From NCBI GenBank assembly GCA_013397455.1, contig VYZB01000026.1, positions 2,499,067 to 2,563,066 on the forward strand: 64,000 bases of DNA. Reading direction: 5' to 3'. Shown piece by piece: positions 39,196-53,894 of the stretch. Source of the DNA: Crotophaga sulcirostris (taxonomy: Eukaryota > Chordata > Aves > Cuculiformes > Crotophagidae). Numbering within the stretch: the first letter of the stretch is position 1; each line of letters opens with the position of its first letter. Position numbers and translations under genes: made by a program. The notes beneath the pieces are model-generated. The model saw only the letters and a list, made by a program, of their open reading frames with translations. It made no database searches and was not told the DNA's origin.

Positions 39196-42100
39196 ATATA
39201 CAGAGGAATAGTTCATACTGTCCCACACTCTTTGTTGCACAGAAATCTATTCAAATTTGAATGGGAGAAGTTTATTAAATAAACAATAAATGTCCTGTAT
39301 AGGAATCCTATAGGACTCTAAAAGATCCTGTAGGAGGACATATGAAATCATTTTGTTGAGTTGGCAAACTGGGAAAGGACTGAACTGTTCCCACCGGAAG
39401 AGTGAGGCTGAAAGTTGCATGGGAGAGGTAGAAAAGAAGGAAAATAAATAAAAATCATAAGGGAAGGAAAAAACATTTGAAAAAATAGAAAAAAATAATA
39501 TCAATTTTCTATAAGTAAAGAAGAGTTAGAAATTAGAATTTTTTTCTAATGATGAAAACACTAAATTTCTGGAGCAGCCTTCTGGAGTAGAATAATAAAA
39601 TAATCTGGGTTATTTAAGGATGGAGTTATGTCCAGCAATACAGGAAAATGTTGCCTCTGAAAAAAGAGTAAACCAAATATGATAATTTAGATGATGGTTT
39701 TTTTGTGTGTTTGCACTAGATAAATGGATTAAGGACACAGAGTTTAACAGCAATCCATCATTGTCCTGGCTGCTATATCACTACCACACTCCCATGAACG
39801 TCCAGCGTCACTGAGAGACCCATTTTAAATGCCTGGGATTCTTAATGTGTTACTAGATCAAGAAAACATCAAGGAACTGTGAAAACAGAAGTCATCATGC
39901 AGAACCTCACATGTTCTGCTGGGAAAGGGCATCGGGTCAAAGGGATGGCACTGGAACAAGGAGATGGCACGATGGCTGTTTCATAGCAGCATAGGTGGAT
40001 GTTGCAAGAGCAATAAATATTAGTAAAATACATGACATTAAAGGAAGGTGAAACATAAGAGAAAGTCACTTGAAGGATGCTCAGTGACTATGGTTAGCTA
40101 TCCAAACCCTCTGTTTCTTGAACTGTCCTCAATGTATTTGCTAATATGAATAGTATTTCTGTAATATTGCCTTTTTAGATTTGGAGTTGGCACCACTGCT
40201 ACCTCTTTGCTAGTACGTTTCAGTGTTCCCATTTGCCAGTTACAGGTGTCCTACAGAATAAAAAAACACTTTTAGTTTTCTTCTTTTTTTTTTAATGTTT
40301 TCTGTAGTTGCAGCCTTAAGTCATTGCTGCTTTCCTATTTTCATTTATGCCACATATGGTGTTAAATTCTAGGTTGGACAGTTCCTCAGTCATATTTTTC
40401 AATTTAGCATTGCTGATGCACTCTTACTCTATTATTAAATGCATTTTTGTGTGTATGCTTTTACAGCCAAGATCTCCTTTCCAGTAGAAATACTTTGTAG
40501 ACCAGAAAACCCTAAATTAAAATGAAAAGAGGATTCTCTGCTGTTTTTCTGTGTGCCACTGGCAGTGCTGTTTTGAGTCAAAGCAGAGACCTAGGAACAT
40601 GAAATGTTTAGTTGGCTGAGTAAAAACTGTATCTTACAATGTTTATTTTGTTCAGGTGATGATCCAAGTCTTTTCTGCCAAACAGAGTCCCATAAAGCGT
40701 CCCAAGACAGTTGACAGCTACCTGCTAAAAAACACCAAGAAAGTCATGAACAGAAGAAAATTAAAATAAAATTTTCCATACATTCCAGATGCACTCTGTT
40801 TTTTGCCTATCACAGTGGCTATGATCAAAGCCTTATGTTTTATTTTGTTTTCAGAGGTTCCTTAGCAATTTAACTTCTTCCCTCCCCCAGGACAATATTG
40901 ATATAGCAAAACTAAGTACAGCTTTCTCAGTAGAATGAGGATGTTGTTCATGAAATGTTCTGGATCAATAATTCCCAGGTTTTATAAGCCAAATTTCATG
41001 CCAGACGGATAGATTCCACTGAGAGAGCGTACATCAGGAGAACTTATTAGTTTGGGTTGCATTCATGTGTTGGGCTCATACCTCATGGTTTGAGAACTGC
41101 TGCCCTAGATTAGGAAAATAACATTTATTCATTTATTTTAATGCATTTCCTCCCTTCTTTTTTATAACAGTTCATCATATTAACATTTTCCTTGGTTTTG
41201 TAATTTAAAAGCAATAAAAACTTTGACAATTTCAATTGCATTCAGTATGGATTTTAGCATCCTCTTTTTTTCTTCTCATGAAATTCAGAATATTAAGGCA
41301 TTTTTATCTATGAATTAAAGTTATATTTTTATTTTGAGGACCTATTTAAGGATTTTTTTCTTATTGCCTAATTCTTCTTCCTCACACAAGAATCTCAATC
41401 TCAGAATAACACCAATCAATTTCAAAAACTCTTTTATCTACCTAATATTTCTGTGACTACCTTAGATAAGGTAGTGTTTATATTGTAGAAGTCTTTCTGG
41501 ACTGGGCAATTCTCACTTGGACTAAGTCTTTAAATTTCCTTTAAAATCCTTTTGGTACAACTTTAGAAGGTAGACTGGGCTATAAAAGACCAAAATATAA
41601 GAAATTTTCACCTGCTGAGAACCTAGCTGCTGAGCCTATTTTGAAACATGTTCCTAGGAAAAAAGGACTTCTGATTTCATGATTTTTTTTTTCCTGAAGA
41701 TATAGGTTAAGTTTCTTCACCTCCCTACACCTTCTTCATCTTTTTTTTTTTTTTTGTGAGATATTCAAGTGATTAAAATACTTATAAAAATATAGGTGGA
41801 TATAAATATATATGTCTGACAAATAAAGACGAGCATGAGTCTTGGGTTCCTAGACCACAAAGACTTCAGAATTAAGTTCCCAAATCCTCAGATCATCACT
41901 ATCACTAATTACCTTTCTTATTAAAGGTACCACATGTATTATCCCATTAAAATGAATTAGAATATCTTCCTTCCAAATATATATAAGAATGGATGGTCCA
42001 CAGCATAGCAGAAGTTATAAGAATATGAGCTCAAAACAAAAATCTCAAATGTCAGGAACTACAGTGATAAATTAATCCTATTTTAGCATGAAGCATAGGA

Positions 42101-45100
42101 GTACTCACAAGTTTCAAAGCTTTTGAAAGCTATGACATTACCAGCACAAATTGCTTTATTTTTGCTTCATTTGAGTTATATCCCAAGCCTGGGACCCTCT
42201 TATGCTTGTCCACATTCCCATGCTGAAGTCAGTAGACAGTTCCTTTATTATCCAATTTTAGTTTTACTATCACAGAGTTGCATTCAGAAGAACAATAAAA
42301 GCATTTAAATATCGGGACTAGTAGGTTTGCTACTATGAGCTAGAGTTTTGCTGAAAGATTTAACTGATAAGAAAAGTCACAATAGCTTTGCTGCAAATTG
42401 TTTTGGATTACATGGTCCAGAAAACATATTCCAATGGACTCTGAAATGAAAATTAATTAAAACTGGTATGCAGGTTCTTTCTACTAAACTTCTAAATGTC
42501 CCTCAAAGTGGACAATCATAAAGATTTTTTGTTTGTTTTTTTCCTCTGCTTCTTTTGAAGTCACAGAAAACGCTAGTAGTGAATTCAGAAAAAGCAAAAT
42601 GAGAATATGGAGCATTTTTTTACAGCTTTTGTGTACCTTCTTTGAGACGGTCAAGTAAGTCCATTGATTCACGGTTAGCTTCTGAAGATGTCAAGGTATT
42701 TAGAATCAGTTCATAGCAGAAAAGATCTGTAAGCAGAAAAAGCAAGATAAACTATTTTAAAAGGTTCTCTTTTTTCCCTTTGCATAATTCCATTTAAAAT
42801 AGGACTTCTGCAAGCCTATTATCACAATTTTTATATTACATAACTCTGCTGAGAAAAGCTGTTATTGAGACTTTTCATTGTGACCAAAGTTTCCCATGGC
42901 ATTTACGGGGGTTTGTGTTGTGAAGTCACTTAGGTACTATAACCTTACTAATTTTATCCCTTTTCACCTTTCCTCATGCTTCTCATAGTTAGGAAAACAA
43001 GTCTGTGCCCTTAATTAATGTCTCTTTTATACCCGTGAAACTGAAGAACATCTCATGATGTTCTCATTCAAGAAAGTACATTCAGTATTCAACATGGCTT
43101 AGTGGTTTGCCATGGCATAGATCTCATCTTGACTCTAATATTTCCATTTATGTTTACATTTTCTTAATTGTAAACTGCTGTTCAGTAACATGGATATGGA
43201 TTCAGCACACTATATTGTGTCTAACTTTGAAATATTACAATTTTTTTTATTTGACAAACAGATTTGATTTCCTATGTGTTTGTACTGTTACAGAAATGTT
43301 CCCATAAACTTTTTATGAAATATCTAGAATATTGTAGGCACTGAACTAAAATTAGGGAACTAAATTACTGATCTAAATTATGGAACTAAAAAAGATATTA
43401 AGATATATTAAGATATAGAAAAACAAAGTATATATGTAGAGCCTGTGATGTTTTCAGTTAATGATGAAAAATGACAATCACATTTCTGAAACATATACTC
43501 TCCATCCAGAAAAAGTGGAACTAATTATCCAATACTTGAAATATTCAGATTAGTTTTTGGTACAAGTACAGTCTAACAGATAAATTCATTAAACACCTCC
43601 CAGCAATAAACATTGTTTGTGTTGCCCATGAAGTTAGTGATAAATTTTTGAAGTAATTAAAAGTCTTGCTTTTGACTTCAGTATGAAACCTGAATGAAAG
43701 AGTATTAAATGGAAATGTATATATAATTTTAAACAAGGGATCTATCCCTACAATTATTGTGCCATTTACAGAGGAACAGATAGAGAAAATATTAACATGT
43801 GTGAGCCACATAATTTATCATTTCGGTTGGAGAACTTTAAGTTACCCAGCTGCCACAGACTAAGGTCTTAGTATGAATTAACTGATAAATCATGATAGGT
43901 TATGCTCTATTATCATAAGTTATCATTGATTTAGGACATCAAAGGCCTGGATACACCAAAGAAATAAAAATTCCTGATGGAATCATGCTGCCTTGCACTA
44001 TGCCTTGCATATCACTTTGAAATGCTAACAAGGTGCTTCTCAAATATCACCTTATCAAACAATCTCCTTGAGATATGATTGCAATACAGAAGAGCATGTA
44101 TTTCATGAAGTTATAATTTATTTTACAAAAAATAATCAAGTTTTGGGTTTGCATCATTATTGCCTAAAATTTATGCCATCCATTTATGTCTGTGTATAAT
44201 TTAATTCTGCAATGTATTTTGCAAAACCAATTTTTGAAAGATCTTGTCAAATAACAACTTGCTGTGTTATTTTACTATAGAACAGATATTTAAGTTTTCT
44301 AGATAACCTCTACATGCTGTTACCTTTTCTGTAGGTCATTAACACTCAATTCTTTTCAAAGCCTTTTCTACCAGATTTATAGCCAAAACAAAACAAAACA
44401 TAAAAAAATCTCCATATTTCCTGAAGAATATGTAATTTTAGTAATAGATGTGTGTTTGCAGAGACAGATGTAGAGATGTTGATAAATTTCACATGCAGTA
44501 TTCCTTCATGGTTACCATAGCCACAGTTCTGAAAACTAAAGTCTGATTATGATGTTTAAGAGCTTTGTATGAATGTAAGCATTGTTTTCAATAGTTTCAC
44601 CCAAAGCAGATTAAAGTCCTATGCTAATTCTTTCTTTTTGCAGATTTACAGTTAGATATTGTGATAAATGGCTCATTTTTACTTGAAGTGTGATCATCTC
44701 ACTACATTTCTATGCTTTTTTTTCTCAAATATGTTCTGTATTGAATTTTTCTTCAGATTTATACACTGGTTACTTCCATTTTTAAGCAAATTCCTTATGC
44801 AAAAGGCAATTACATGCCTAGAGTAAATATCACCCCCAGGTCTCATTCTTATTTTTGTTAAGGCCAGTCTCTGTACAACTCAGTACAATAAAGGAGCCAT
44901 AAAAGTGCTGCTCAGTGAGAATCAGGCACACTTGAGCAGAGAAACTAAGCAAAATGTAACGGTCCTGATCTAATGGCTCCTTCTAGTGAGTTCTCCCATG
45001 TTATTTTAAATTTCCTCCTCTACATGGGTCATTGCAGCTTGAAATGTCAGCAATATTTATGCTGAGACAAGTTAAGGGTTTTTTTTGAAATATCAAAACA

Positions 45101-48100
45101 CCAAAAGATGGTAAAGAAGCCAACGGTTGCACATCTTTTTTAAGATTTCTTGTATTTCTGAGGTAAAAATCTTCACCTTTTAAAATGGTAGAACATGTGA
45201 GGTGGTGTTTGCTAAACTCATTCAAATTCTGTTTAGGGTCTTGGGTGAATGTAAGAATTTTGTACTGAACACCATCAGTGTTTGGTCTGGGTATAGTAAA
45301 GAAGGGTCTGTATTCATGATACCACCTGTCATGTTTGTGCAGATGTCAACACAGAAATAAAGTCAGTGCCTCTCTGTGGGAATTATGGTGACTTACATAA
45401 AATATCTAAACCCAAGCACTGGTCAACTCAGACAATACATTTAAAATGAATTGAGTGCATAGACATGCACTCACTCTTGAAAATTATGCTTCTAAATCTG
45501 TTTTCTGTGGAAATGAGACATGCAAGTTGCTTCAGCAAAAGAAATACAGCAGAAGAAATCACTCTTTGTTTTCACATTAGTTTATGCCATCAGGTGTGAA
45601 ATTCTCTGTAGACGTGCTTTGAGCCTTCTAAGAGATTTGTGATTTGCTGTAGCAAAGAATCCTTTAGTGCAGACTTCTCAAATCTTGTGATGTATATAGA
45701 ATACATTAGGTCTGTCATTTCAGCACATTTATTGCAGCACACTGTTTTCAAGAAGCTGGTTTTGAATGCCATAGAGCAAGTGATGAAATGGTCAGGCTCC
45801 AAGGTCTTTCACTCATTTTCTCCCTTCTGACAACAACAGTCCTTTCCTTCCCTGATAATCATTAAATGTGTGGCTATATCCACAAACTGAAAGAAATTCA
45901 TGTTTATAGCCTATGGCACCTGAGTTATTCTGAACTGAGTTTTAGAAGGGCTTATAAATCTGCTCTATAAGCCACTTCTGTGGATATCTATGGATAATAC
46001 CAATGTGAGTGCAAGGGACGAGCTAGCAGTCATTCATTATATTATCGAATGGCAGGTACTGAATTAATTAGAGGGATATGTCTTGATGTGAGCACAAAGC
46101 TAGGAAGGCAGACCGAACTCATGCCAGAAGCAAAGCTCCAGCTGACTTCAGCAGGAGGAGGATTTCAGTGGTTTTACTCTGCTTGGGTCATTTTTCCAGG
46201 TCTGTCTTGGTTTCCTTTGTCACATTTGGCTGGGTTTGCTGAAAAAGATGTTTAAAAAATTACTGAAATTACTGATTCCCTGGTGGATTATGAATATTAA
46301 TTTATTTTTTGTTAATTAAATGTATGCTAATTATTGCAAAAATCTGATGGAAATTACTTTTTCTTTCTCTGAAAAAAAAAACACAAAACACCTGCCATTT
46401 TAAAACTTTTGCACACGCAGATTTTGCTATCCATGGTACAACCACAATTTTACATTAGTGTCTAGATTTACTATAGAGCATACACTGAAGTCTAGAGTGT
46501 TAAGACTTGTATTTCTGACCATAAAAAGAAGTAAAAGTCTGCTTAACTCTGTGTTATTAGACCAATGGAATATTTTTGGTAGCATATAGTTTTAAAACAG
46601 CGGTTAAAAAGACAAATAGTATTGTCAATATTTCATCCTCACCTTTGTGTTTCATGTTCAATTTTTTTGTGTGTAAGCACAACATTCTGATTAGTCAGAA
46701 ACAAATTTTCCCCAAGGTAATAAGGCCTAGTATTAATATATGTATTATTATTAAAATTAACTGCTGAAATATGACATGTGATTATGTTTATTTAGATTTA
46801 TTTTTGTGTTGTCTGACTTTTTAACTCACTTTGTTTATGTTTTCACCTCTTTAGAATACATAGATGTGCCCATATGTACCAACTTACTCACACTCTTTCC
46901 ACATTTATACATCCAAAGATTATGATACTAAGTATATAATTTATAATTAAAAGTATTCTTTTATAGAAACAGTAAGATGCAACATCTCAAGTCTTATTTA
47001 GAATTATATTTCACAGAGATATAATAGTTTTTCACAAATATGTACAAAAAAGCACATAATATCTGGTTTACAGACATGAAGTTTTCTATCACATGCTACT
47101 TTGTTAAGGATAAAAATGCTTTAAATACATGCCCATAGAAAATAGATATATATTTATGTAAATATATCTAGATAAATACATATATGTGCATGTGTTTTTT
47201 TATGATTATTAGATTTTCTGTCAAGTAAGTGAATAGTTTTACTTAAACCATTTTTTTAACCCATTTCTGAAATATTTTTAAAGTAGCAAGGCTATCTCAG
47301 TTGTCTGTTCATTCATATGATTATGTTTGAATTTATCATAAATATTGTTATGGCATATCCATAAAAGCTCTGCCTGGATGTTTAATGGAGAATCATTCCG
47401 TTACTGGCAGCCCTAGTAAATCATTGACACAAGATAATTCTGATTCAGAATAAGCAATTTTTTTCTGCTGGTGGACTTTATATAATGAAAAATCCTCTCA
47501 ATTAATGCAAGCAAAGTCAATTGTGAGTAAAAAGCAACATTCCCTTATATTTATATACATTGCACTACTGTAGAACAGAAGATCCTCCTGCATTCAGGAT
47601 CATCCCAGAGTTGCTCCCATTTCAAATGGATAGGATGCACAGAAAATTGTTTTGTGATAGATTCAAGACAGTATGTTGGTGGTCATCATTTCTGCCAAGA
47701 CCTAATTTCTGCACATGAATTTTTTTGTGTTTGCTTATATAGGCTAAGTAGGTACATAACATTACATTTCCTTGCGCATTACATTTTAGTGCCTGAGAAG
47801 TTATACTGAACTAAGGCATTCTGGGAAAAATAAAAATCAGTATTTTCACAGTACAAATACAAATTTGATTGAAATGTTTTAAAGATGAATCATTTTTTCC
47901 TTCCTGTTTTTCTGCTGTTGCTGACATTATGTAACTGGTGTTTTTTGGCTGTCATTATGAGAAGTTTGCAGTTTGAGGAGCTTAAAGTGAATTATAAACA
48001 TGAGTCAACAGCATTAATACTGTTGAAAAGAAAAGCTGCTGTCGTATTTGGAAAATACACTTCAAAGATATGGAGTAATCTTCCTACCCTATAACAAAGC

Positions 48101-50372
48101 AGTGACAGAAGCAGTTCTGATGTCTGATGGCCAATTCCCAAATAAATTCTAGGGTTTCCTACAACATATACTCCTTCCTTTGCTTTTACTCTCTCTTTTG
48201 GTAGTCCTTATCTTATATGAAACATGAAAAACGGTTCCTGCTCCTATTTTCCCAATATCATAATGACAAGTAACCGTTCATCAAACTTTCTTCCTCTACC
48301 CACCCTCTTATTGAAGACTTAGTGGTTCTTTCTACAGGAGGAAGGGTAGGATAATAAAGGAACTGTCCACTGACTTCAGCATGGGAATGTGGACAAGCAT
48401 AAGAGGGTCCCAGGCTTGGGATAGGACATCTCTATGTCTATAACAAACACAACAGGAGAGTCCACTTCTAGCCCATGGAGCTCTCATTTTGGTGCTTATT
48501 GGCACTCGCATCTGGATCACATCCTTGCCACTGTCAGAATTTTCAGAGTATACAAACACAAGTCCCAGTCAGATAATTTCAGAAAGAATGACGTCCAGAA
48601 CGACAGCAAGTCTAGAAAACAGCTCTTGAAAGAAAAGTTGGAAAGAAATGGGTTTATTTGATCTAGACAAGCCTGAAATTCTGTGCAAGTAGTTGCTCTA
48701 AAATGAAGGCAGTAAAAAAATGAGGCACTTAAATTGTAGCACGGATTTATATTATATCTTTGGAAAAATAATTTTAAGACCTTATAAAATATTCTAGGCA
48801 TCCAAAATGCTTTTCTGCCTGATAATATGCCAAATATTTACTTTCAATTAGGGAATCAAGAAATCATACTGCTCAAGTCAAATTTTCTTGGTTTTTTTTT
48901 AAGGGGTAAGATTCAGTCAAATTTCTCTTCAATTTAGCGAGCAGCCAATACAACTTATAAGTACAAGTGTGACTTCCTCCATTCAGTCTGATTAGCTATG
49001 AGGGCTTGCAAGCATAAAGAGTGGGCATCACATGTTAGAAACTATATTTTGTTATAGAATGGACTACAGTCAGGCTGAATTACTTTGCAGCTCTGAGCTA
49101 CATATGCCAACAGCTGCAAAACTCTCTGTTTTCATGCAAATTTGATGTAGCTATAGACAGCCAATCTCTCAAGTTGCCATCACAACCTTTCTCAGTTTAG
49201 GGAAGTTTGGATACTCTCAAAGTAATTAGTACCAGTAATCCCCTGTGTAAGGTATTGCTAAATTCACTGCATAGCTACTTCTTCTAGATATCATCTTGTA
49301 GAAAACAGTGTGTCATCCTGCCTAAAAATAACCAGTTCATTTATTTCCTTTGAATTACCCTTAAATTAATTCATCTTTGTAATATCTATGAAAAGGAAGA
49401 GGAATTGCAATCTAAAAAAAGCCAGGCAACACGACAAGAATCCCCATTCATTGTGTACATAGCTATTACAAAATGAATTCATTTGGATGCAACAATTTAC
49501 AGCTGCTCACTAAAAGCAATCCCACTCTCCCCAATATTAACCAAACAAATTTACCTTTGCAAGACTGGCAGCACTTTGCAGAAGAGCGTGAGGACTCTTT
49601 AAATTTTTAGAGGTTTTAATGTATAGAAAAAGCCTTGAAGAGCAGAGAAACACAATGAAAGAAAAACTAAAGATAGCTGCTCAGTCAATCTCCTACACAG
49701 GTGGAGAAAAATTCTCAGATATATTCTCAAATGCTATGGGTCAGGTTTTTGGCAGGAGAATGACTACACGTGGGCAGAACAGCAGTTTCCATCATCATTA
49801 TGTGGCCTGAAAACAGACTTTTGCATAACACAAAAAGACCAGTCTAAAGCCTAATGAATGTACTCATTAACTGTAATAGCTTTAGCTATAGATTGGAGAG
49901 GGAGGGACTTTAGAGAAAAATAAATCAGATCAACTGATCCCAAGACACTCCTGCATTTTCAATTTAGAAAATAAGTGGAACTGTTTACAAAAGGGGGGGT
50001 GGGGTCTCTGTTTTGTTGTATACATATATCTCTTAGCATTTTGTCTAATCTTAGAAGAAGCTGTTTAGAAATGTATGCTGAGTATTCCCAGCAGGGATCC
50101 TATAGCTGCTTTCCCTACCTCAATGTTACTGACTCTGAGTTTGTCTAGAACCAATAACTGAGAAGTTACTTTTGGTATAATGAGTTACTTAACGGACCAC
50201 TAGTAAACGTCTCCAGCTTTCTATGCTGTATCCCACTGGTGTAAAAAGACAGAGTAACCATCATATTAGCTGTAGAGAAAATACGTTACATGGTGAGAAG
50301 CTGTTGCAGGAACATCTCTTCCAGTTGGTGTTCTGGATGTCCACCTACCTAGTTGCAGTTGGTTTAGCATTA
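39196..50372 (+). other. GRM5 intron, long stretch without recognised elements
   Basis: About 11 kb of AT-rich unique sequence with no recognised transposable element. A 15-T run lies at 41741-41755, a short (CAAAA)3 stretch at about 44384-44399 and an AT-rich TATATA-type tract at 47141-47194. Open frames stay under 100 codons and show no known motifs. Confidence 0.72.
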
Positions 50373-50690
50373 ATCACAGAATCATAGAATGCTTTGGGTT
50401 GGAAGGATCTTTTAAAGGTCATCTAGTCCAACCCCCCTGCAGGGACAGCTTACACTTGATCAGGTGGCTCAGAGCCCCAGCCAGCCTGACCTTGAATGTT
50501 TCCAAGGATGGGACCTCCACTACTTCCCTGGGCAACCTGTTCCGGTGTTTTACTACCCTCATTCTAAAAAATTTCTTCCATATAGCCAGTCTAAAACTGC
50601 CCTCCCTTAGTTTAAAACCATTACTTCTTGTCCTGTCACAAAAGGCCTTGCTAAAAAGTCTGTCATCTCCCTGCTCCGCTCTCCCATCCA
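50373..50690 (-). mobile_element. CR1 LINE 3' fragment, antisense
   Basis: One of the best preserved CR1 3' ends in the window, read in reverse: atcacagaatcatagaatgc, tttgggttggaaggatc, aggtcatctagtccaaccc, gtggctcagagccccagcc, tgggcaacctgttccgg, tttaaaaccattacttcttg. It is 5'-truncated near 50690. The relatively good match to the usual bird CR1 3' end suggests a younger insertion. Confidence 0.95.
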
Positions 50691-53600
50691 GGCCTCACAG
50701 CAGTTGAGAGGAGGCCACTCCACCATCACAGGCAAGGAAAATCAAGTGGTATCAAAGAAGTGGCAACAAAAGGAGTAGTGCCAAAAGAAGTCTTAGCTCA
50801 AAAACTATGAAGTGTGGTATCTCAGTTGGAGTTGGGTGTGTCAGAGACAATATACCTTTTTATTGTTAAAAAAAAATCTTTGTGTGGTATTTTTTAATTA
50901 AGTACTTTTTAATTCTTCAGTTCCTTAGACATTCATTCTAGCAGGTCTAACCTTAAAATATTCTAGGTTTAGTGAAGTCTCCTATTTTACTTCCTTCCTT
51001 TTTTAAAAGTCATTTACCTGCTTTTCCTGAACCCATTAAATCCCTTTTAAATTATCTATTTATTTATGCATGCCTAATGATCTCTTCCAGGCAATTTTTG
51101 TCTCACCTGAATCTTACCATGAAATTAAAGGTTTGCTCATTCTCTTATCTAGTTTAAGCTGACAGAAGTTGTCTCCCTTTGTCCTGTTTACAGTAGTTGT
51201 CTTCCTTTGTCCTGTTTACAGTAATATGCAAGTTTAACCATTTACTAGTTCTCTAGAAGGCGTCGATCAGCTCTGCATTTCCCTGTTATCCCTGACAAGC
51301 AGTTGACATCAGTGGTATATTGCATACTGTTACCATCATGCTGCTTACCAAGTAGGTGTGGAGCACTCTCGGAGAAATGTCCATCTTCTCTTTTTGAAGA
51401 CTTTTTTTGGAATTAAACGCTTAGGTCATTCTTAACAGGGATTGGCTAACTTCAACTTTTTGTAAAAGTTATTCAGGAGGCCTCACAAGTTCTTGACTAC
51501 ACTGTTTAAGGCCAAAGCAGCCATCTTCATAATGTATATTGAATAGTCTTTATACTCACTAATTGCCTTTCTGATGACCTTCATAATGCTTCAAGCATGA
51601 TTTTGCTCCTGTACTGTACTTCACCCGGTTGTTCTCCTCCCTACATGTTGATTCCATAAGAAACAAAAAGAATTCATTCAAATAGATGGAGATTTCTTTA
51701 CAATAGATGCAGTCCTGTATCTCATCTTTTTGAAGTATCAACACTTTATTTTCAAAGATTTCTTTTACTTCCTCCCACAATCCTTGTATACGATAGACAA
51801 AGTGGGCTGAAGTTGGCACAATAGTGCCACCCATCTATCTGGTGAAGATCTTCCACGTGCTGGCTATTTCACATGGAAAATGGGAAAGATGGGAAAGCAT
51901 AAAATACAGAAAATTCTGCAAGCCACATTCAAGTCTCTCACATTTTAGCATAGCAAACATAATCCTAAAAAGTATGCACCTCTATCTTCTGTGTACATAG
52001 AGTAGAACAATATATACTGGTCCTACAGTGATATTCCTATTTTTTTGGGTATGTTCAGCTAGAGAAGTGTTTGAAGACTTATTCCCTAATATTAGTATCC
52101 AGGAGTGCGGAGAAGGCACTGAGCAAGGTGCTCACGATCTGAGATCACAGATGTGCAACCCAGTCTTTTAAATAGGGCCTCATTTGACTCTACTTTTCCT
52201 TTCAGAAGTTTAGAAGTAATTGTACCTGCAGTAATGATCAAAAATTTGAAATATTTTACTGTGATTATGTTTATTCATTGTTATATTTATCTATTAATAA
52301 ATTTTGTAAATATTGGTGGCTCTATTTTGTCATTTATTGGAGCCTTACTGTGATATAAAAATATGTTATGATTTACTGTCAGTAAACTAAACAGACTTTT
52401 AACAAAGGAGCAGAACTTGTCCCCTCTGTTTGCTGGAGGACGTTTTTTCACTAAAATCTCCATCATCCTGGCATATCCTTCAAAAAACAGTAGCTGGAAC
52501 AATGTACACATGCAAATAAGATATGATAACAGACAAAGAACATTATGAGAATGACCCTTCCATTTCAAGTTCATCTCTTGCTAGTTCTGCAACAGTAAAA
52601 GCTGCTTTTACCTTTCTCCTTCCTTTTATAATTCTTTGGTGTTCAAGGATTTTCTTAAATGGCATTTCCTTCTGGTTCTATTTTTTTTTAGGCACTTCAT
52701 TTAAAAAGATGAATTTTGTTTGATACAGTATGGTTACTATCCTGTATCACACCACCATTCTTTAAATAAAATATACCAGATATTAGTCTGATGGCGAAGA
52801 ATACAAACACTAAAGAACTGGCTGAAGGGAAAACATGTCATGATCCTAAAACACAATTCCCCGCTGTGTTGAATGTGATATTGAGGGCAGACAGATCTGC
52901 ACATGCTATAGTCCTCTTACCTTGTTGACACCTTTCTACCCTGACAAGTTGATTAATGAGATATATGCACTACTGCCTACACCTGATATACCTCAGCAAG
53001 AGGCTTTTACTTTTGGTGCTGCAGCTGTGCAGCTACTGCTTTCTTTCACATCAAGGTTTCTTCATATGCAACTGTACCTTTAAGTCTTGGTGGCATCACA
53101 TTAAGGACATTTACTCATTAGTTAAAAGCAACACCACCTATTTCTAATAATCAGGATCACCTAACCACTAAATCAGAATAAAATTGGAAAGCACAGTGAC
53201 CATGCAAGGGAGAAAAAATGAACTTGCATAGTGATATGTTAAGGATATCCATGTCCCATTTAATCTGTTCAGACTCTTTCATAATCATTACTAGAATACC
53301 GTTCCTCTGTTCTTATTTTGCTACCTGTAAGGAAGCTGTTCTTAACCAATTATTCACCTAAATATCATATACACTCCACTGAAAACTTGAAGAACCATCT
53401 CTTTCACTAGCATGCAGTCCTGCACTGCATTAGTGGCAACCTGTGCACCTCACCACTTCTGTGGGGAACAATGGAGATTGTACTTGAATTCTGTTGGAAC
53501 AATTTTTTACATCTAATTTCTGATGCCAGAGTACCTTTCTTCAGTTAAACCAGTAGATTTTAACAATGATTTGAATCTTTCTTAATGCAAGTCAACAGAG

Positions 53601-53894
53601 TACAATGATATTGCCAGACATTGCAGTAATATTAAGACATTAGAAGAAAGAAGATATAAGGAATGACAGGAAAGATTATATGAAAATAAGAAAGTATCTC
53701 TTTCTGTGTCCCTGTCTCTCTTACCTTCATTCTCCATACTGAGCTCAGATACAAATACATCTATATTATCCTGTCATCGACACCCCATAAGTTTTGTTAC
53801 TCTGCTGTGGGTGTAGAATTTAGGTATCACGTGGTACTGGTGCCTTTTTATATTCGTGGAAACCTATTTTCCTACTCCACTTTCACTGCCTTTA
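50691..53894 (+). other. GRM5 intron, no recognised gene
   Basis: Unique intron sequence with a two-copy 28-bp tandem duplication at 51168-51223 (listed separately). No coding signal is recognised. Confidence 0.72.
51168..51223. repeat. Tandem duplication of a 28-bp unit
   Basis: The unit gttgtctccctttgtcctg plus tttacagta (51168-51195) is repeated directly at 51196-51223 with one C/T difference. Each copy ends in a pyrimidine-rich run followed by tttacag, which looks like a splice acceptor, but no exon follows that I can recognise. Confidence 0.93.

Noticed and set aside
50399..50707. 102-codon open frame
   Set aside because: It is the reverse reading of a CR1 3' end.
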